Positions 1 through 5,755 of a stretch of 8,789 nucleotides of DNA are shown here, piece after piece. Under the pieces are notes generated by a model. It ran no database searches, was not told where the DNA came from, and saw only the letters and a list, made by a program, of their open reading frames with translations. The DNA comes from Actinomycetota bacterium (GTDB taxonomy: Bacteria > Actinomycetota > Acidimicrobiia > Acidimicrobiales > Ilumatobacteraceae). The DNA lies in assembly GCA_009704425.1 (NCBI GenBank), contig WLEG01000065.1, positions 1 through 8,789 of the forward strand, written 5' to 3'. The translations under genes and the position numbers were made by a program. Positions within the stretch are counted from its first letter, which is position 1, and every line of letters begins with the position of its first letter.

Positions 1-38
1 AAACCGACACTTTGACGACCCAGATCGCCGGGGTGGGG

Positions 39-1952
39 TCAGGGTTCGACGATGGGGAAGCCGGGGGTGAAGGTGTCGAGGTTGCCGAACACCTGCAGCA
101 GGGCCGTGGCGTCACCGTCGAGGGTCACGGCCCCAGCCCCGATCTGATCCACGAACGTCGTCTGCTGGGTGAGGATGTCCACCAGCAACGAGCGCGTGAT
201 CGTGATGCTGGCCACCGCGGACTCGTCGTGTCGACCCTGCACCGAGAACAGCGTCCGATGTGACAGGCCCAGCACCCACCTCTCGTCGGGGGTGCCGGCC
301 AGGTCGGGGAACGTCCAGTTGATGCGCAGGTTCAGTCCGCCCACGTCCTCGCTCTTCACGCGCAAGGAGATGGTGTCGAAGATCTGCTCGACGGTCATGG
401 CCACCAGGATTCCTCGGGCCCGCGCGGCGCCCGGCCCGAAGTCCGGTGGTCCGAAGCGCAGTTCCTGCGCGCCCATCAGATACGCGTTGCGAAACGTCGA
501 CGACTCGCTCTGGTATCCGAGTTGCTCGAGGATGTCAGCCTGCAGGGCCCGCGCCGCTTGGTTCGAGGGGTCGGCGAACACCAGGTGGTTCACCAGCTCG
601 GCACCCCAGCGATAGTCGCCGGCATCGAACGCGGCGCGTCCGGCGGCGAGCACGTTGTCGGCACCGCCGGCCAACTCCACGTAGCGACGACCCACCTCGG
701 TGGGAGGCAACTTGTTCAGGTTGGCCGGGTTGCCGTCGTACCAACTGAGGTATCGCTGGTACACGGCCTTGCTGTTGTGCACCAGGTCGCCGTAGAAGCC
801 GTGCGTGTGCTCGTGGGCCAGGAAGTCGTCGGGCAGCCGCAGTTCCTCGGCGATCTCGGTGGCCACGTGGCCCTTGTTGGCCAGGCGCATGGTCTGGTCG
901 TGCATCCACTTGTACAGATCGCGCTGCAGTTCCAGGAATCCCCGGGCGTCCTCCCGACCCCAGCGGGGCCAGTTGTGCGAGGTGAACAACACCTCGGTGT
1001 CGGCACCGAACAGCTCGAGGGCCTCGTTGATGTACTTCGACCAGCGCAACGAATTGCGCACCAGCGCTCCGCGAATGGGGATGAGGTTGTGCATGGTGTG
1101 CGAGCAGTTCTCGGCCATGCACAACGCCCCGTAGTCGGGAAAGAAGAAGTTCATCTCGGCCGGCGCTTCGGTTTCCGGGGTCAGCTGGAACACGATGCGC
1201 ACTCCGTCGACAACCAACTCCTCGCCGGTGCGCGTGATGTCGTGCGTGGGGGCGATGAGGGTGTTGGGGCCGACCGGGATGGCGTTGCCCAACCCGCAGT
1301 CCACGTGACCGCGCGGCCCGGGCGGGAGCAAGGGGCCGAACTGGTACAGCGCGCGACGACCCATGGCCGGTCCGGCGATGATGTTCTCGCCCACCACCTC
1401 GTGAAGGAAGCCGACGGGCGCGATCACCTGACACCGTCCCTCGTCGACGTCCGTTTGCGAGGTGACGCCGAGAACGCCGCCGAAGTGGTCGGCGTGCGAG
1501 TGGGTGTAGATCACGGCCACCACCGGACGATGTCCGAGGTGCTCGGTGATCAGGTCGTAGCCGGCGCGCGCGGTGGCCTCCACCGTGAGCGGGTCCACGA
1601 CGATCCAGCCGGTGTTGCCACGGATGAACGTGATGTTCGAGATGTCGTAACCGCGCACCTGCCACACGCCGTCGGTGACCTCGAACAAACCGTGGTGCGC
1701 GTTCAGTTGGGCGTGGCGCCACAGGTTGGGATGCACCGTGTCGGGTGAGTCGTCGGCGAGGAAGGCGTAGCGACCGATGTCGGACACCCGTCGGCCCTGG
1801 GGATCGGTGATGTTGGTGTCGGCCAGCGAGGCGACGAACCCACGACGCGCACGGTCGAAGTCGGCGGGGTCGAGAGCGGTGAACGACGCGGCGTTGCGCG
1901 CGCGTGTGTGCTCGGATGCCGGCTTGGGCGAGGGATCGGGGACGAGAGCCAT
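39..1952 (-). CDS. Alkylsulfatase, SdsA1/BDS1 family (MBL-fold sulfohydrolase)
   Basis: This 637-residue protein should hydrolyse primary alkyl sulfate esters (SDS-like) to alcohol and sulfate using two metal ions. The metallo-beta-lactamase motif THSHADHFGG is at residues 150-159, giving ligands H151, H153, D155 and H156. TEAPAEM supplies E262, ENCSHT supplies E281 and SHNWPRWG supplies H326. As I recall them, the SdsA1 ligands H169, H171, D173, H174, E280, E299 and H344 all map here with one constant offset of 18, so the metal site is complete. After the MBL domain (about 75-340) come the helical dimerisation region (about 345-500) and an SCP2-like C-terminal domain (about 515-637) that is thought to bind the alkyl chain. 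Length is normal for the family. Unlike Pseudomonas SdsA1, the N-terminus is polar and Pro/Lys-rich with no signal peptide, so the enzyme is probably cytoplasmic. There is no ribosome binding site at the ATG; a leaderless promoter fits. Family assignment is secure; the natural substrate is not known. Confidence 0.95.
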   Translation of the reverse strand: MALVPDPSPKPASEHTRARNAASFTALDPADFDRARRGFVASLADTNITDPQGRRVSDIGRYAFLADDSPDTVHPNLWRHAQLNAHHGLFEVTDGVWQVRGYDISNITFIRGNTGWIVVDPLTVEATARAGYDLITEHLGHRPVVAVIYTHSHADHFGGVLGVTSQTDVDEGRCQVIAPVGFLHEVVGENIIAGPAMGRRALYQFGPLLPPGPRGHVDCGLGNAIPVGPNTLIAPTHDITRTGEELVVDGVRIVFQLTPETEAPAEMNFFFPDYGALCMAENCSHTMHNLIPIRGALVRNSLRWSKYINEALELFGADTEVLFTSHNWPRWGREDARGFLELQRDLYKWMHDQTMRLANKGHVATEIAEELRLPDDFLAHEHTHGFYGDLVHNSKAVYQRYLSWYDGNPANLNKLPPTEVGRRYVELAGGADNVLAAGRAAFDAGDYRWGAELVNHLVFADPSNQAARALQADILEQLGYQSESSTFRNAYLMGAQELRFGPPDFGPGAARARGILVAMTVEQIFDTISLRVKSEDVGGLNLRINWTFPDLAGTPDERWVLGLSHRTLFSVQGRHDESAVASITITRSLLVDILTQQTTFVDQIGAGAVTLDGDATALLQVFGNLDTFTPGFPIVEP

Positions 1953-1958
1953 GCGGAA

Positions 1959-1986
1959 ACTGTAGGTGTCTCTCGTCGGTGCGCAA
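1959..1986 (-). promoter_or_regulatory. Candidate leaderless promoter of the alkylsulfatase gene
   Basis: Reading the minus strand, TTGCGC (1986-1981) is followed by 16 nt and then TACAGT (1964-1959). Six nt (TTCCGC) separate this from the ATG at 1952. A TANNNT hexamer at this distance puts transcription start on the A of the start codon. No Shine-Dalgarno sequence precedes the ATG, which supports a leaderless message. The -35 match is only partial (TTG plus a weak remainder). Confidence 0.55.
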
Positions 1987-2008
1987 GAATGAGGTCATGG
2001 CCTCGAGC

Positions 2009-2012
2009 GGAG
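2009..2012 (+). promoter_or_regulatory. Ribosome binding site of the TIM-barrel gene
   Basis: GGAG lies 7 nt ahead of the ATG at 2020. It decides this start over the earlier ATG at 1997, which is out of frame. Confidence 0.6.
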
Positions 2013-2019
2013 ATCCACG

Positions 2020-2793
2020 ATGACCCGCCTGCTGTCCATCTCGGCGGGCGTCCATCCCGATCTGAGCCCCGCCGACATGGCGTCGACGGCCGCGCGCGCC
2101 GGTTGGCCCGCGTGTGGCATCTGGTTCGACGGCACCACGTGGTCGGATCGAACCACCGCCGAGGTTCGTCGTCGACTGGACGACACCGGAATCGTGGCGC
2201 TCGACGTCGAGCCGATCATCCCGGCTGCCGGCTCCGACGATCACGCAGCACGGTTGGTCGAGGCCGCCGCGATCCTCGGCGCGCGGTTCGTGTTGTTCAC
2301 CAGTCGTCTGAAGGATCATTCGGCCACGGCGAATCGCTACGCCGAGGTGTGCGCCATGGCCGAACCGCACGGAATCACGGTGGTGTGCGAGTTCCTTCCC
2401 ATCTTCCCCCTGTCGTCGATCGAGATCGCCGCCCACGTCGTGGCCGGGGCAGGTTCGAACAACACCGGCATCCTCGTCGACAACCTTCATCTGTCCCGCT
2501 CGGGTGGTTCGATCGCCGACGTGAGGCGACTCGGAATCGAGAGGTTCCCGTATCTTCAGATCTCCGACGCACCGAGCGAACCACCGACCGACCTCGGCGC
2601 GTTGGTCGACGAGGCTCTCAACGGTCGTTTGTTGCCCGGCGAGGGCGGGTTGCCGATCATGGAGTTGCTCGACGCGGTTCCCGATGTGGCGTTGTCGTTC
2701 GAGGTTCGCTCTCGGTTCCTGCGGGAGACCTACGTCGATCCGGTGGATAGGGCCCGGATTCTGCTGAAGTGGGCTCGCGCCGTGAGCGATTAG
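2020..2793 (+). CDS. Sugar phosphate isomerase/epimerase family protein (xylose isomerase-like TIM barrel)
   Basis: The 257-residue product resembles the AP-endonuclease-2/xylose-isomerase-like TIM-barrel superfamily, whose members isomerise or epimerise sugars and inositols with a divalent metal. The visible pattern is typical. Candidate metal or acid-base residues sit at the ends of successive strands: E124 in VVCEFLP, D154 and H157 in LVDNLHLSRSG, D183 in LQISDAP, and E228 in LSFEVRS. The RLLPGEGGLPI stretch (203-213) is a recurrent family signature. The start is supported by GGAG at 2009-2012, 7 nt before the ATG. There is no signal peptide, so it is cytoplasmic. It is divergent from the alkylsulfatase, with 67 bp between start codons, and convergent with the sipW cluster, sharing 4 bp at the stops. 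The substrate cannot be told from sequence. Hydroxypyruvate isomerase or inosose dehydratase-like activity is possible but not claimed. Confidence 0.85.
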   Translation: MTRLLSISAGVHPDLSPADMASTAARAGWPACGIWFDGTTWSDRTTAEVRRRLDDTGIVALDVEPIIPAAGSDDHAARLVEAAAILGARFVLFTSRLKDHSATANRYAEVCAMAEPHGITVVCEFLPIFPLSSIEIAAHVVAGAGSNNTGILVDNLHLSRSGGSIADVRRLGIERFPYLQISDAPSEPPTDLGALVDEALNGRLLPGEGGLPIMELLDAVPDVALSFEVRSRFLRETYVDPVDRARILLKWARAVSD

Positions 2794-3872
2794 CGGAACG
2801 CCACCGTGGCGTAGGCCCACTGCAGTGCGCTCGTTTGGGACCACGTGGGCGGTGTGGTGGACCCTCCGGATGCGGCCACGTTCGCGTCGGCCACCCCGAG
2901 CGACACCGAACCCGAACCGGGGGTGGAGTTCGCCGAGAGGCGCAGACCGAATCGTTGAGGCGTCAGCAGAGACGGTGAACTGGCACCACCGCTGGCCACC
3001 AACGAGATGACGGTGGAGTTCGCCGCGTTCACCGTGGGGCCCGCCGGTGGCGTGAGTGTCGTCGAAGCCGACGACGTGCCGGCCACACCGGTCGCCGCCA
3101 CGACGGGGGTGGCGGAGTTGCCGTTGGTGCGTCCGTAGGCGATGACGCGAGCGCTGGCGCCCGAGCCGTTCGTCTGCGGGTCGAAGGTGACCGACGAACC
3201 GCCATTGTTCACCCTCCACGCCACGAACAGGTGAACGGTGGAAGCACCACCCACACCACGACTGACGAGTGTCGTCCAGCCGGCGGGTGCGTTCGGGCCG
3301 CGGTTGCGACCGCTCACCGACACCAACAGCAGAACGTCGCCCGTTCGTGCCGAGGTCGGGTACGGAACCGTGATGTTGGCGCCGGTGGAGGAAACCTCGG
3401 TGCCGCTCGCCAGGAATCCCACGCGGGGAACGAGGAACGAGGAGCTCGCGACACTGGGGGACAGGGTCCACGGAGTCGAACCGGGGATGTCGATGTACGG
3501 TCGATGCGTGAAGGTGTAGGTGGTGTCGGCGACCGCCGTGTCGTCGAGGCAGGAGACCGATGCTCCCGACGTCGTGGGGCCGGTCGGTGGGACGCAGACG
3601 AGCGTGGGGTTTCCGAGACCGTCGACGCGGCGAACCTCGTAGGCGACGGGACGTTGCGAGGTGACGGCACCCCAGCGAAGTCTCACCGAACGCCCCTCCA
3701 GGGACGGGGTGATCACCGGTGCCACGGTCGGGGACAGCGTGGCACCGGTGAATTCCGATGCGGTCGACGTGACGGACGCGGAGAAGCGGGCGCTGGTGGA
3801 CAAGGCACCCGACCCGACCTGCATGGTCAGGGCCGAGACGCCGATCACCGACATCGCCAGCCAACTCCGCAT
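2790..3872 (-). CDS. Secreted surface protein with fibronectin-III-like domain, likely SipW cargo
   Basis: This 360-residue protein has no family I can name with certainty. Its N-terminus is a short basic and hydrophobic leader (residues 1-20), followed by GSGALSTSARFSAS and then SEFTGATLSP. This resembles SipW-dependent leaders, in which A-x-F-S is followed about 10-15 residues later by F-x-x-G-T-L. Cleavage near A28 is plausible. Residues about 48-140 look like a fibronectin type III fold (RLRWGAV at 64-70, then YEVRRVDG). C93 and C108 are the only cysteines and could form a disulfide. Residues about 150-360 form a second beta-rich, Ser/Thr/Gly-rich domain with GDVLLLVSVSG, PAGWT and a W-A-Y-A-T-V-A-F end, a pattern I recall from surface and phage-structural proteins. 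It is the last gene of the sipW cluster, starting 7 nt after the TasA-like stop, so its translation is probably coupled. A surface adhesin or fibre-associated subunit is the best inference. Confidence 0.75.
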   Translation of the reverse strand: MRSWLAMSVIGVSALTMQVGSGALSTSARFSASVTSTASEFTGATLSPTVAPVITPSLEGRSVRLRWGAVTSQRPVAYEVRRVDGLGNPTLVCVPPTGPTTSGASVSCLDDTAVADTTYTFTHRPYIDIPGSTPWTLSPSVASSSFLVPRVGFLASGTEVSSTGANITVPYPTSARTGDVLLLVSVSGRNRGPNAPAGWTTLVSRGVGGASTVHLFVAWRVNNGGSSVTFDPQTNGSGASARVIAYGRTNGNSATPVVAATGVAGTSSASTTLTPPAGPTVNAANSTVISLVASGGASSPSLLTPQRFGLRLSANSTPGSGSVSLGVADANVAASGGSTTPPTWSQTSALQWAYATVAFR

Positions 3873-3879
3873 GCCGGCA

Positions 3880-4560
3880 TCAACCCCAGGTGATGGTGTT
3901 GCACTGCCGCCCGGCTCGGCACGATCCGATGGGCTGGTTCGCGCTCTGCACCGCGTGGAAGGTCAGGGTGATCGACGTGTCGGCTCCCTGCAAGGCGTTG
4001 GACGCCAACAGCGGCAACAGGAAGTCGACCGCGAATGTCGCGGTGTCCCCCGTGGCCGCCGGGGTGGTGGAAAGCAGGATGTGCTCCACGGTCACGCCGG
4101 AGGTGGCGACCGCGGTGCCGCCGTCGATCGTGGTGAACGTCGTTCCGTCGATGATCGTGGTCGCGCCGTCGGCCACGAAGAACTGCAGTCCCTTGGCGTC
4201 GCCGGTGTAGAGGCTGGTACCCGTCGATTCGATGAGAACGTCGACCGAGAGCCAGGCGTCGGAGCTTCCGGTGTACTTCACCGCGTAACTGCACGAGTCC
4301 GACGATTTCGATCCGAGGGGTGCCATCGTCGACGAGTCGCCCGGTGCGATTCCCTGCACCTTGCACACCACGCTGGCCACGTCGCCCGGTCCCACCGTGA
4401 CCGTTCCCGATTCGAAGGTGTTGACCGCGCTGGTCTCCGAGGCACTGAAAAGTGCCATCGTCGACCCGATGACCAGGGTTCCCATGGCGGCCAGGGCCAA
4501 CAGCCCGCCTCCCATGTTCATGCCGAGTCGGGTCGCTCTGCTGTTCGTGGCTCTATTCAT
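3880..4560 (-). CDS. TasA/camelysin-like SipW-dependent exported protein
   Basis: The 226-residue protein is a probable extracellular fibre or surface subunit of the TasA/CalY kind. Residues 1-18 are basic and 19-34 hydrophobic. Then comes ALFSASETSAVNTFESGT (36-53), the classic SipW-dependent leader, which aligns with the AAFND...ATFASGTLDL region of Bacillus TasA. Cleavage is expected after A36, leaving about 190 residues. GIAPGDSS (70-77) matches the N-L-K-P-G-D motif of TasA. The rest alternates Thr, Ser and Val as in a beta-sandwich. Four cysteines (66, 90, 214, 220) could make two disulfides, a difference from Bacillus TasA and consistent with an oxidising exterior. The ATG overlaps the end of sipW by 8 bp (ATGAATAG) and is preceded by a good AAGGAAG site. 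Whether it polymerises into fibres is inference; family membership rests on leader and fold pattern. Confidence 0.85.
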   Translation of the reverse strand: MNRATNSRATRLGMNMGGGLLALAAMGTLVIGSTMALFSASETSAVNTFESGTVTVGPGDVASVVCKVQGIAPGDSSTMAPLGSKSSDSCSYAVKYTGSSDAWLSVDVLIESTGTSLYTGDAKGLQFFVADGATTIIDGTTFTTIDGGTAVATSGVTVEHILLSTTPAATGDTATFAVDFLLPLLASNALQGADTSITLTFHAVQSANQPIGSCRAGRQCNTITWG

Positions 4561-5179
4561 TGTCTTCTTCCTTTTCTGTTTGTGGGTGGAACGAGGGCCG
4601 GGTCAGGAGCACGGCGAGTTGGGCGAGAATCAGCGCGATCACGAGAGTGAGAAGAAGTCGCGGCTGCTGAAGCGCATGGAGGACGTAGCCACCACGCGGC
4701 ACGTGCGAGGTGACGACACCGACGATTCGTTCGGGTGCGAGGACCGTGGAGTCGCGTGAGACGTTGGCGTCGCCCCGGGTGACGTACCCGATGCCGCCGG
4801 CATCGGACTCGGTCACCTCGACGATGCGGTGGCTCACGAGGGTCGGGTTGTCATCCGACGACCGGAAGGTGACGATGTCACCGGCCGCGAGTCGGCGGGC
4901 CTCGGGGGTGGAGATCGGCCGAACGATCACCGCGTCGCCGGTGGAGAATTCCGGGACCATGGATCCGGAGCGGACGATCAGCACCTCGCGGCCGAGGAGT
5001 CCCAGTCCGGCGTCACCGCCGGAGAAGCGGTCGAGCCCGACCAGCGCCATGGTGAGTGCCGCGCACGTGATCAGTGCGCCGGTGCAGAAGGCCCGTACAC
5101 AACGGGTGGCGAGGTGAGTCGCGAACGAGACGTCGTGCCGTGGGGTTCGCGTGGAATCGTCGTGGAGGGCGATGGTCAC
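4553..5179 (-). CDS. sipW: Signal peptidase I, SipW/Sec11 (S26B) type
   Basis: This 208-residue membrane protease should remove the leaders of the two exported proteins encoded after it. The catalytic motif SGSMVPEF begins at residue 71, with S73 as nucleophile. VSHRIVEV places H117 where bacterial-type enzymes have a lysine, which marks the ER/archaeal/SipW branch. GYVTRGDANVSRD (131-143) is the box with the conserved Asp (D137, D143); TRGDAN replaces the usual TKGDAN. One membrane span lies at about 33-50 before the catalytic domain and another at about 174-193 after it, followed by an acidic tail ending EKEEDNE. The start is a GTG. Upstream in-frame codons reach a TAG at 5201-5203 without a better start, and the only GGAG is 18 nt away, so the exact start and its translation signal are uncertain. 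It is first in the three-gene cluster and 75 nt downstream of the NTF2-like gene. Confidence 0.93.
   Translation of the reverse strand: MTIALHDDSTRTPRHDVSFATHLATRCVRAFCTGALITCAALTMALVGLDRFSGGDAGLGLLGREVLIVRSGSMVPEFSTGDAVIVRPISTPEARRLAAGDIVTFRSSDDNPTLVSHRIVEVTESDAGGIGYVTRGDANVSRDSTVLAPERIVGVVTSHVPRGGYVLHALQQPRLLLTLVIALILAQLAVLLTRPSFHPQTEKEEDNE
4567..4573 (-). promoter_or_regulatory. Ribosome binding site of the TasA-like gene inside sipW
   Basis: AAGGAAG lies 6 nt upstream of the ATG at 4560, within the last codons of sipW. It is one of the best Shine-Dalgarno matches in the window and suggests that the structural protein is translated more strongly than the peptidase, with restart at the overlapping stop. 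Confidence 0.7.
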
Positions 5180-5217
5180 GCGAACAGTGAAGAGTGACTC
5201 CTACCGAACTTCGCCCC

Positions 5218-5247
5218 ACGGATGTACCGCGAAACGGGTACGTCCGT
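5218..5247. repeat. 11-bp inverted repeat between the NTF2-like gene and sipW
   Basis: The arms are ACGGATGTACC (5218-5228) and GGTACGTCCGT (5237-5247), with an 8-nt loop GCGAAACG. Ten of the eleven pairs are perfect. The remaining T/G position is a wobble in plus-strand RNA and an A/C mismatch in minus-strand RNA. It begins 7 nt past the NTF2-like stop and ends 38 nt before the sipW start. No T-tract follows on the minus strand. It could be a terminator without a T-tract or a protein-binding operator. A weak -35/-10 pair for sipW (GTGACG at 5250-5245, 18 nt, TACATC at 5226-5221) overlaps it. Confidence 0.6.
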
Positions 5248-5254
5248 CACCGAA

Positions 5255-5656
5255 TCAATCGTTCGCGCGGCCCGGGGTGAAGTAGTCGTCGAGGGCGAAC
5301 TCGGTTGGTTGATCGAAGAACGAGCGCACGGAGACGATCGAACCATCGACGTCGACGGTGAAGATCTCGATGCCGTTCACCTCGACCACGCGATCCTGCA
5401 GGTGTCCCTCGTTGCGCATCACGACCGCGGCCTCGAAACCGGCCTCGATGATCTGGCGCGGGTGCAGGTACCAACGACGTCCGGGCCGGAAGGAGCGGTC
5501 CCACGAGTTGTGGACGGCTTCGACGCCGTGTTTCTTCGGCGCTCCCACCGGATCCTCGAACGTGACGGCGGGGGAGAACAGTTTCACCCACGATTCCCGA
5601 TCCCGGGCGTTCCAGTGTTCGACGTGCTTCTCGACGGCGGTGCGGGCCAACCCCAT
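5255..5656 (-). CDS. NTF2-like/SnoaL family protein, ketosteroid-isomerase-like
   Basis: The 133-residue product has the small alpha+beta cone fold of the NTF2/SnoaL superfamily. The N-terminal half aligns by eye with Comamonas delta5-3-ketosteroid isomerase: V-E-K-H-V-E-H-W-N-A-R-D matches its helix 1, and FEDPVG (33-38) matches its VEDPVG. D35 therefore equals the catalytic base D38. The oxyanion-hole residues differ: the tyrosine position (Y14) is H11, and D99 falls on E97 in GIEIF. Isomerase chemistry is possible but not assured; many relatives are hydratases, cyclases or binding proteins. The open frame continues far upstream, antisense to the lipoprotein gene, but that part is not protein-like. 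I chose the ATG at 5656 because homology begins there. GGAAG ends only 1 nt before it, too close for a normal binding site. A GTG at 5671 is an alternative. It may be cotranscribed with sipW if the inverted repeat does not stop transcription. Confidence 0.82.
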   Translation of the reverse strand: MGLARTAVEKHVEHWNARDRESWVKLFSPAVTFEDPVGAPKKHGVEAVHNSWDRSFRPGRRWYLHPRQIIEAGFEAAVVMRNEGHLQDRVVEVNGIEIFTVDVDGSIVSVRSFFDQPTEFALDDYFTPGRAND

Positions 5657-5662
5657 GCTTCC

Positions 5663-5668
5663 GTTGTA
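5663..5668 (-). promoter_or_regulatory. Possible leaderless -10 box of the NTF2-like gene
   Basis: TACAAC lies exactly 6 nt before the ATG at 5656, the same geometry as at the alkylsulfatase and acyltransferase starts. The last base is C instead of T and no -35 is evident, so this is the weakest of the three. Confidence 0.3.
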
Positions 5669-5704
5669 CACGATCCGAGGCTCGGTGCGTCGCGGTATCG
5701 ACGG

Positions 5705-5744
5705 GAGAACTAGTTTTCGAGTCGTCCGAGTCGTTCGGTTCGTC
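5705..5744. promoter_or_regulatory. Near-palindrome plus three tandem 9-bp units ahead of the lipoprotein gene
   Basis: GAGAACTAGTTTTC (5705-5718) is a 14-bp palindrome with one mismatched pair and a perfect AACTAGTT core. It contains TAGTTT (5711-5716), a possible -10 for the plus strand, though no -35 is visible. Three 9-bp units follow: CGAGTCGTC (5718-5726), CGAGTCGTT (5727-5735) and CGGTTCGTC (5736-5744). The second differs from the first at one base and the third at two. The region lies between the divergent NTF2-like and lipoprotein genes and is the natural place for an operator. Confidence 0.4.
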
Positions 5745-5750
5745 AGGGGG
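5745..5750 (+). promoter_or_regulatory. Ribosome binding site of the lipoprotein gene
   Basis: AGGGGG lies 5 nt before the ATG at 5756. It fixes the start so that the lipobox falls at a normal distance. Confidence 0.65.
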
Positions 5751-5755
5751 AAGTC

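Noticed and set aside
17..40. Possible hairpin GACCC...GGGTC at the left edge
   Set aside because: The 5-bp stem with a 14-nt loop overlaps the alkylsulfatase stop and has no T-tract; too weak to call a terminator. The remaining edge sequence (1-38) shows nothing I can identify.
522..1748. 408-codon open frame on the plus strand
   Set aside because: It lies entirely antisense to the conserved alkylsulfatase coding region; Val/His/Gly-rich shadow with no motif.
1908..2750. 280-codon plus-strand frame
   Set aside because: It runs out of frame through the TIM-barrel gene and gives Arg-rich text; shadow of that gene.
535..3864. 1109-codon open frame on the minus strand spanning three real genes
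   Set aside because: It is out of frame with the alkylsulfatase and the Fn3 protein and antisense to the TIM-barrel gene. Its product is Arg/His/Gly/Pro-rich low-complexity text without domains, a product of third-position G/C bias.
5222..5713. 163-codon plus-strand frame opposite the NTF2-like gene
   Set aside because: It is antisense to a gene with clear family motifs and has no motif of its own.
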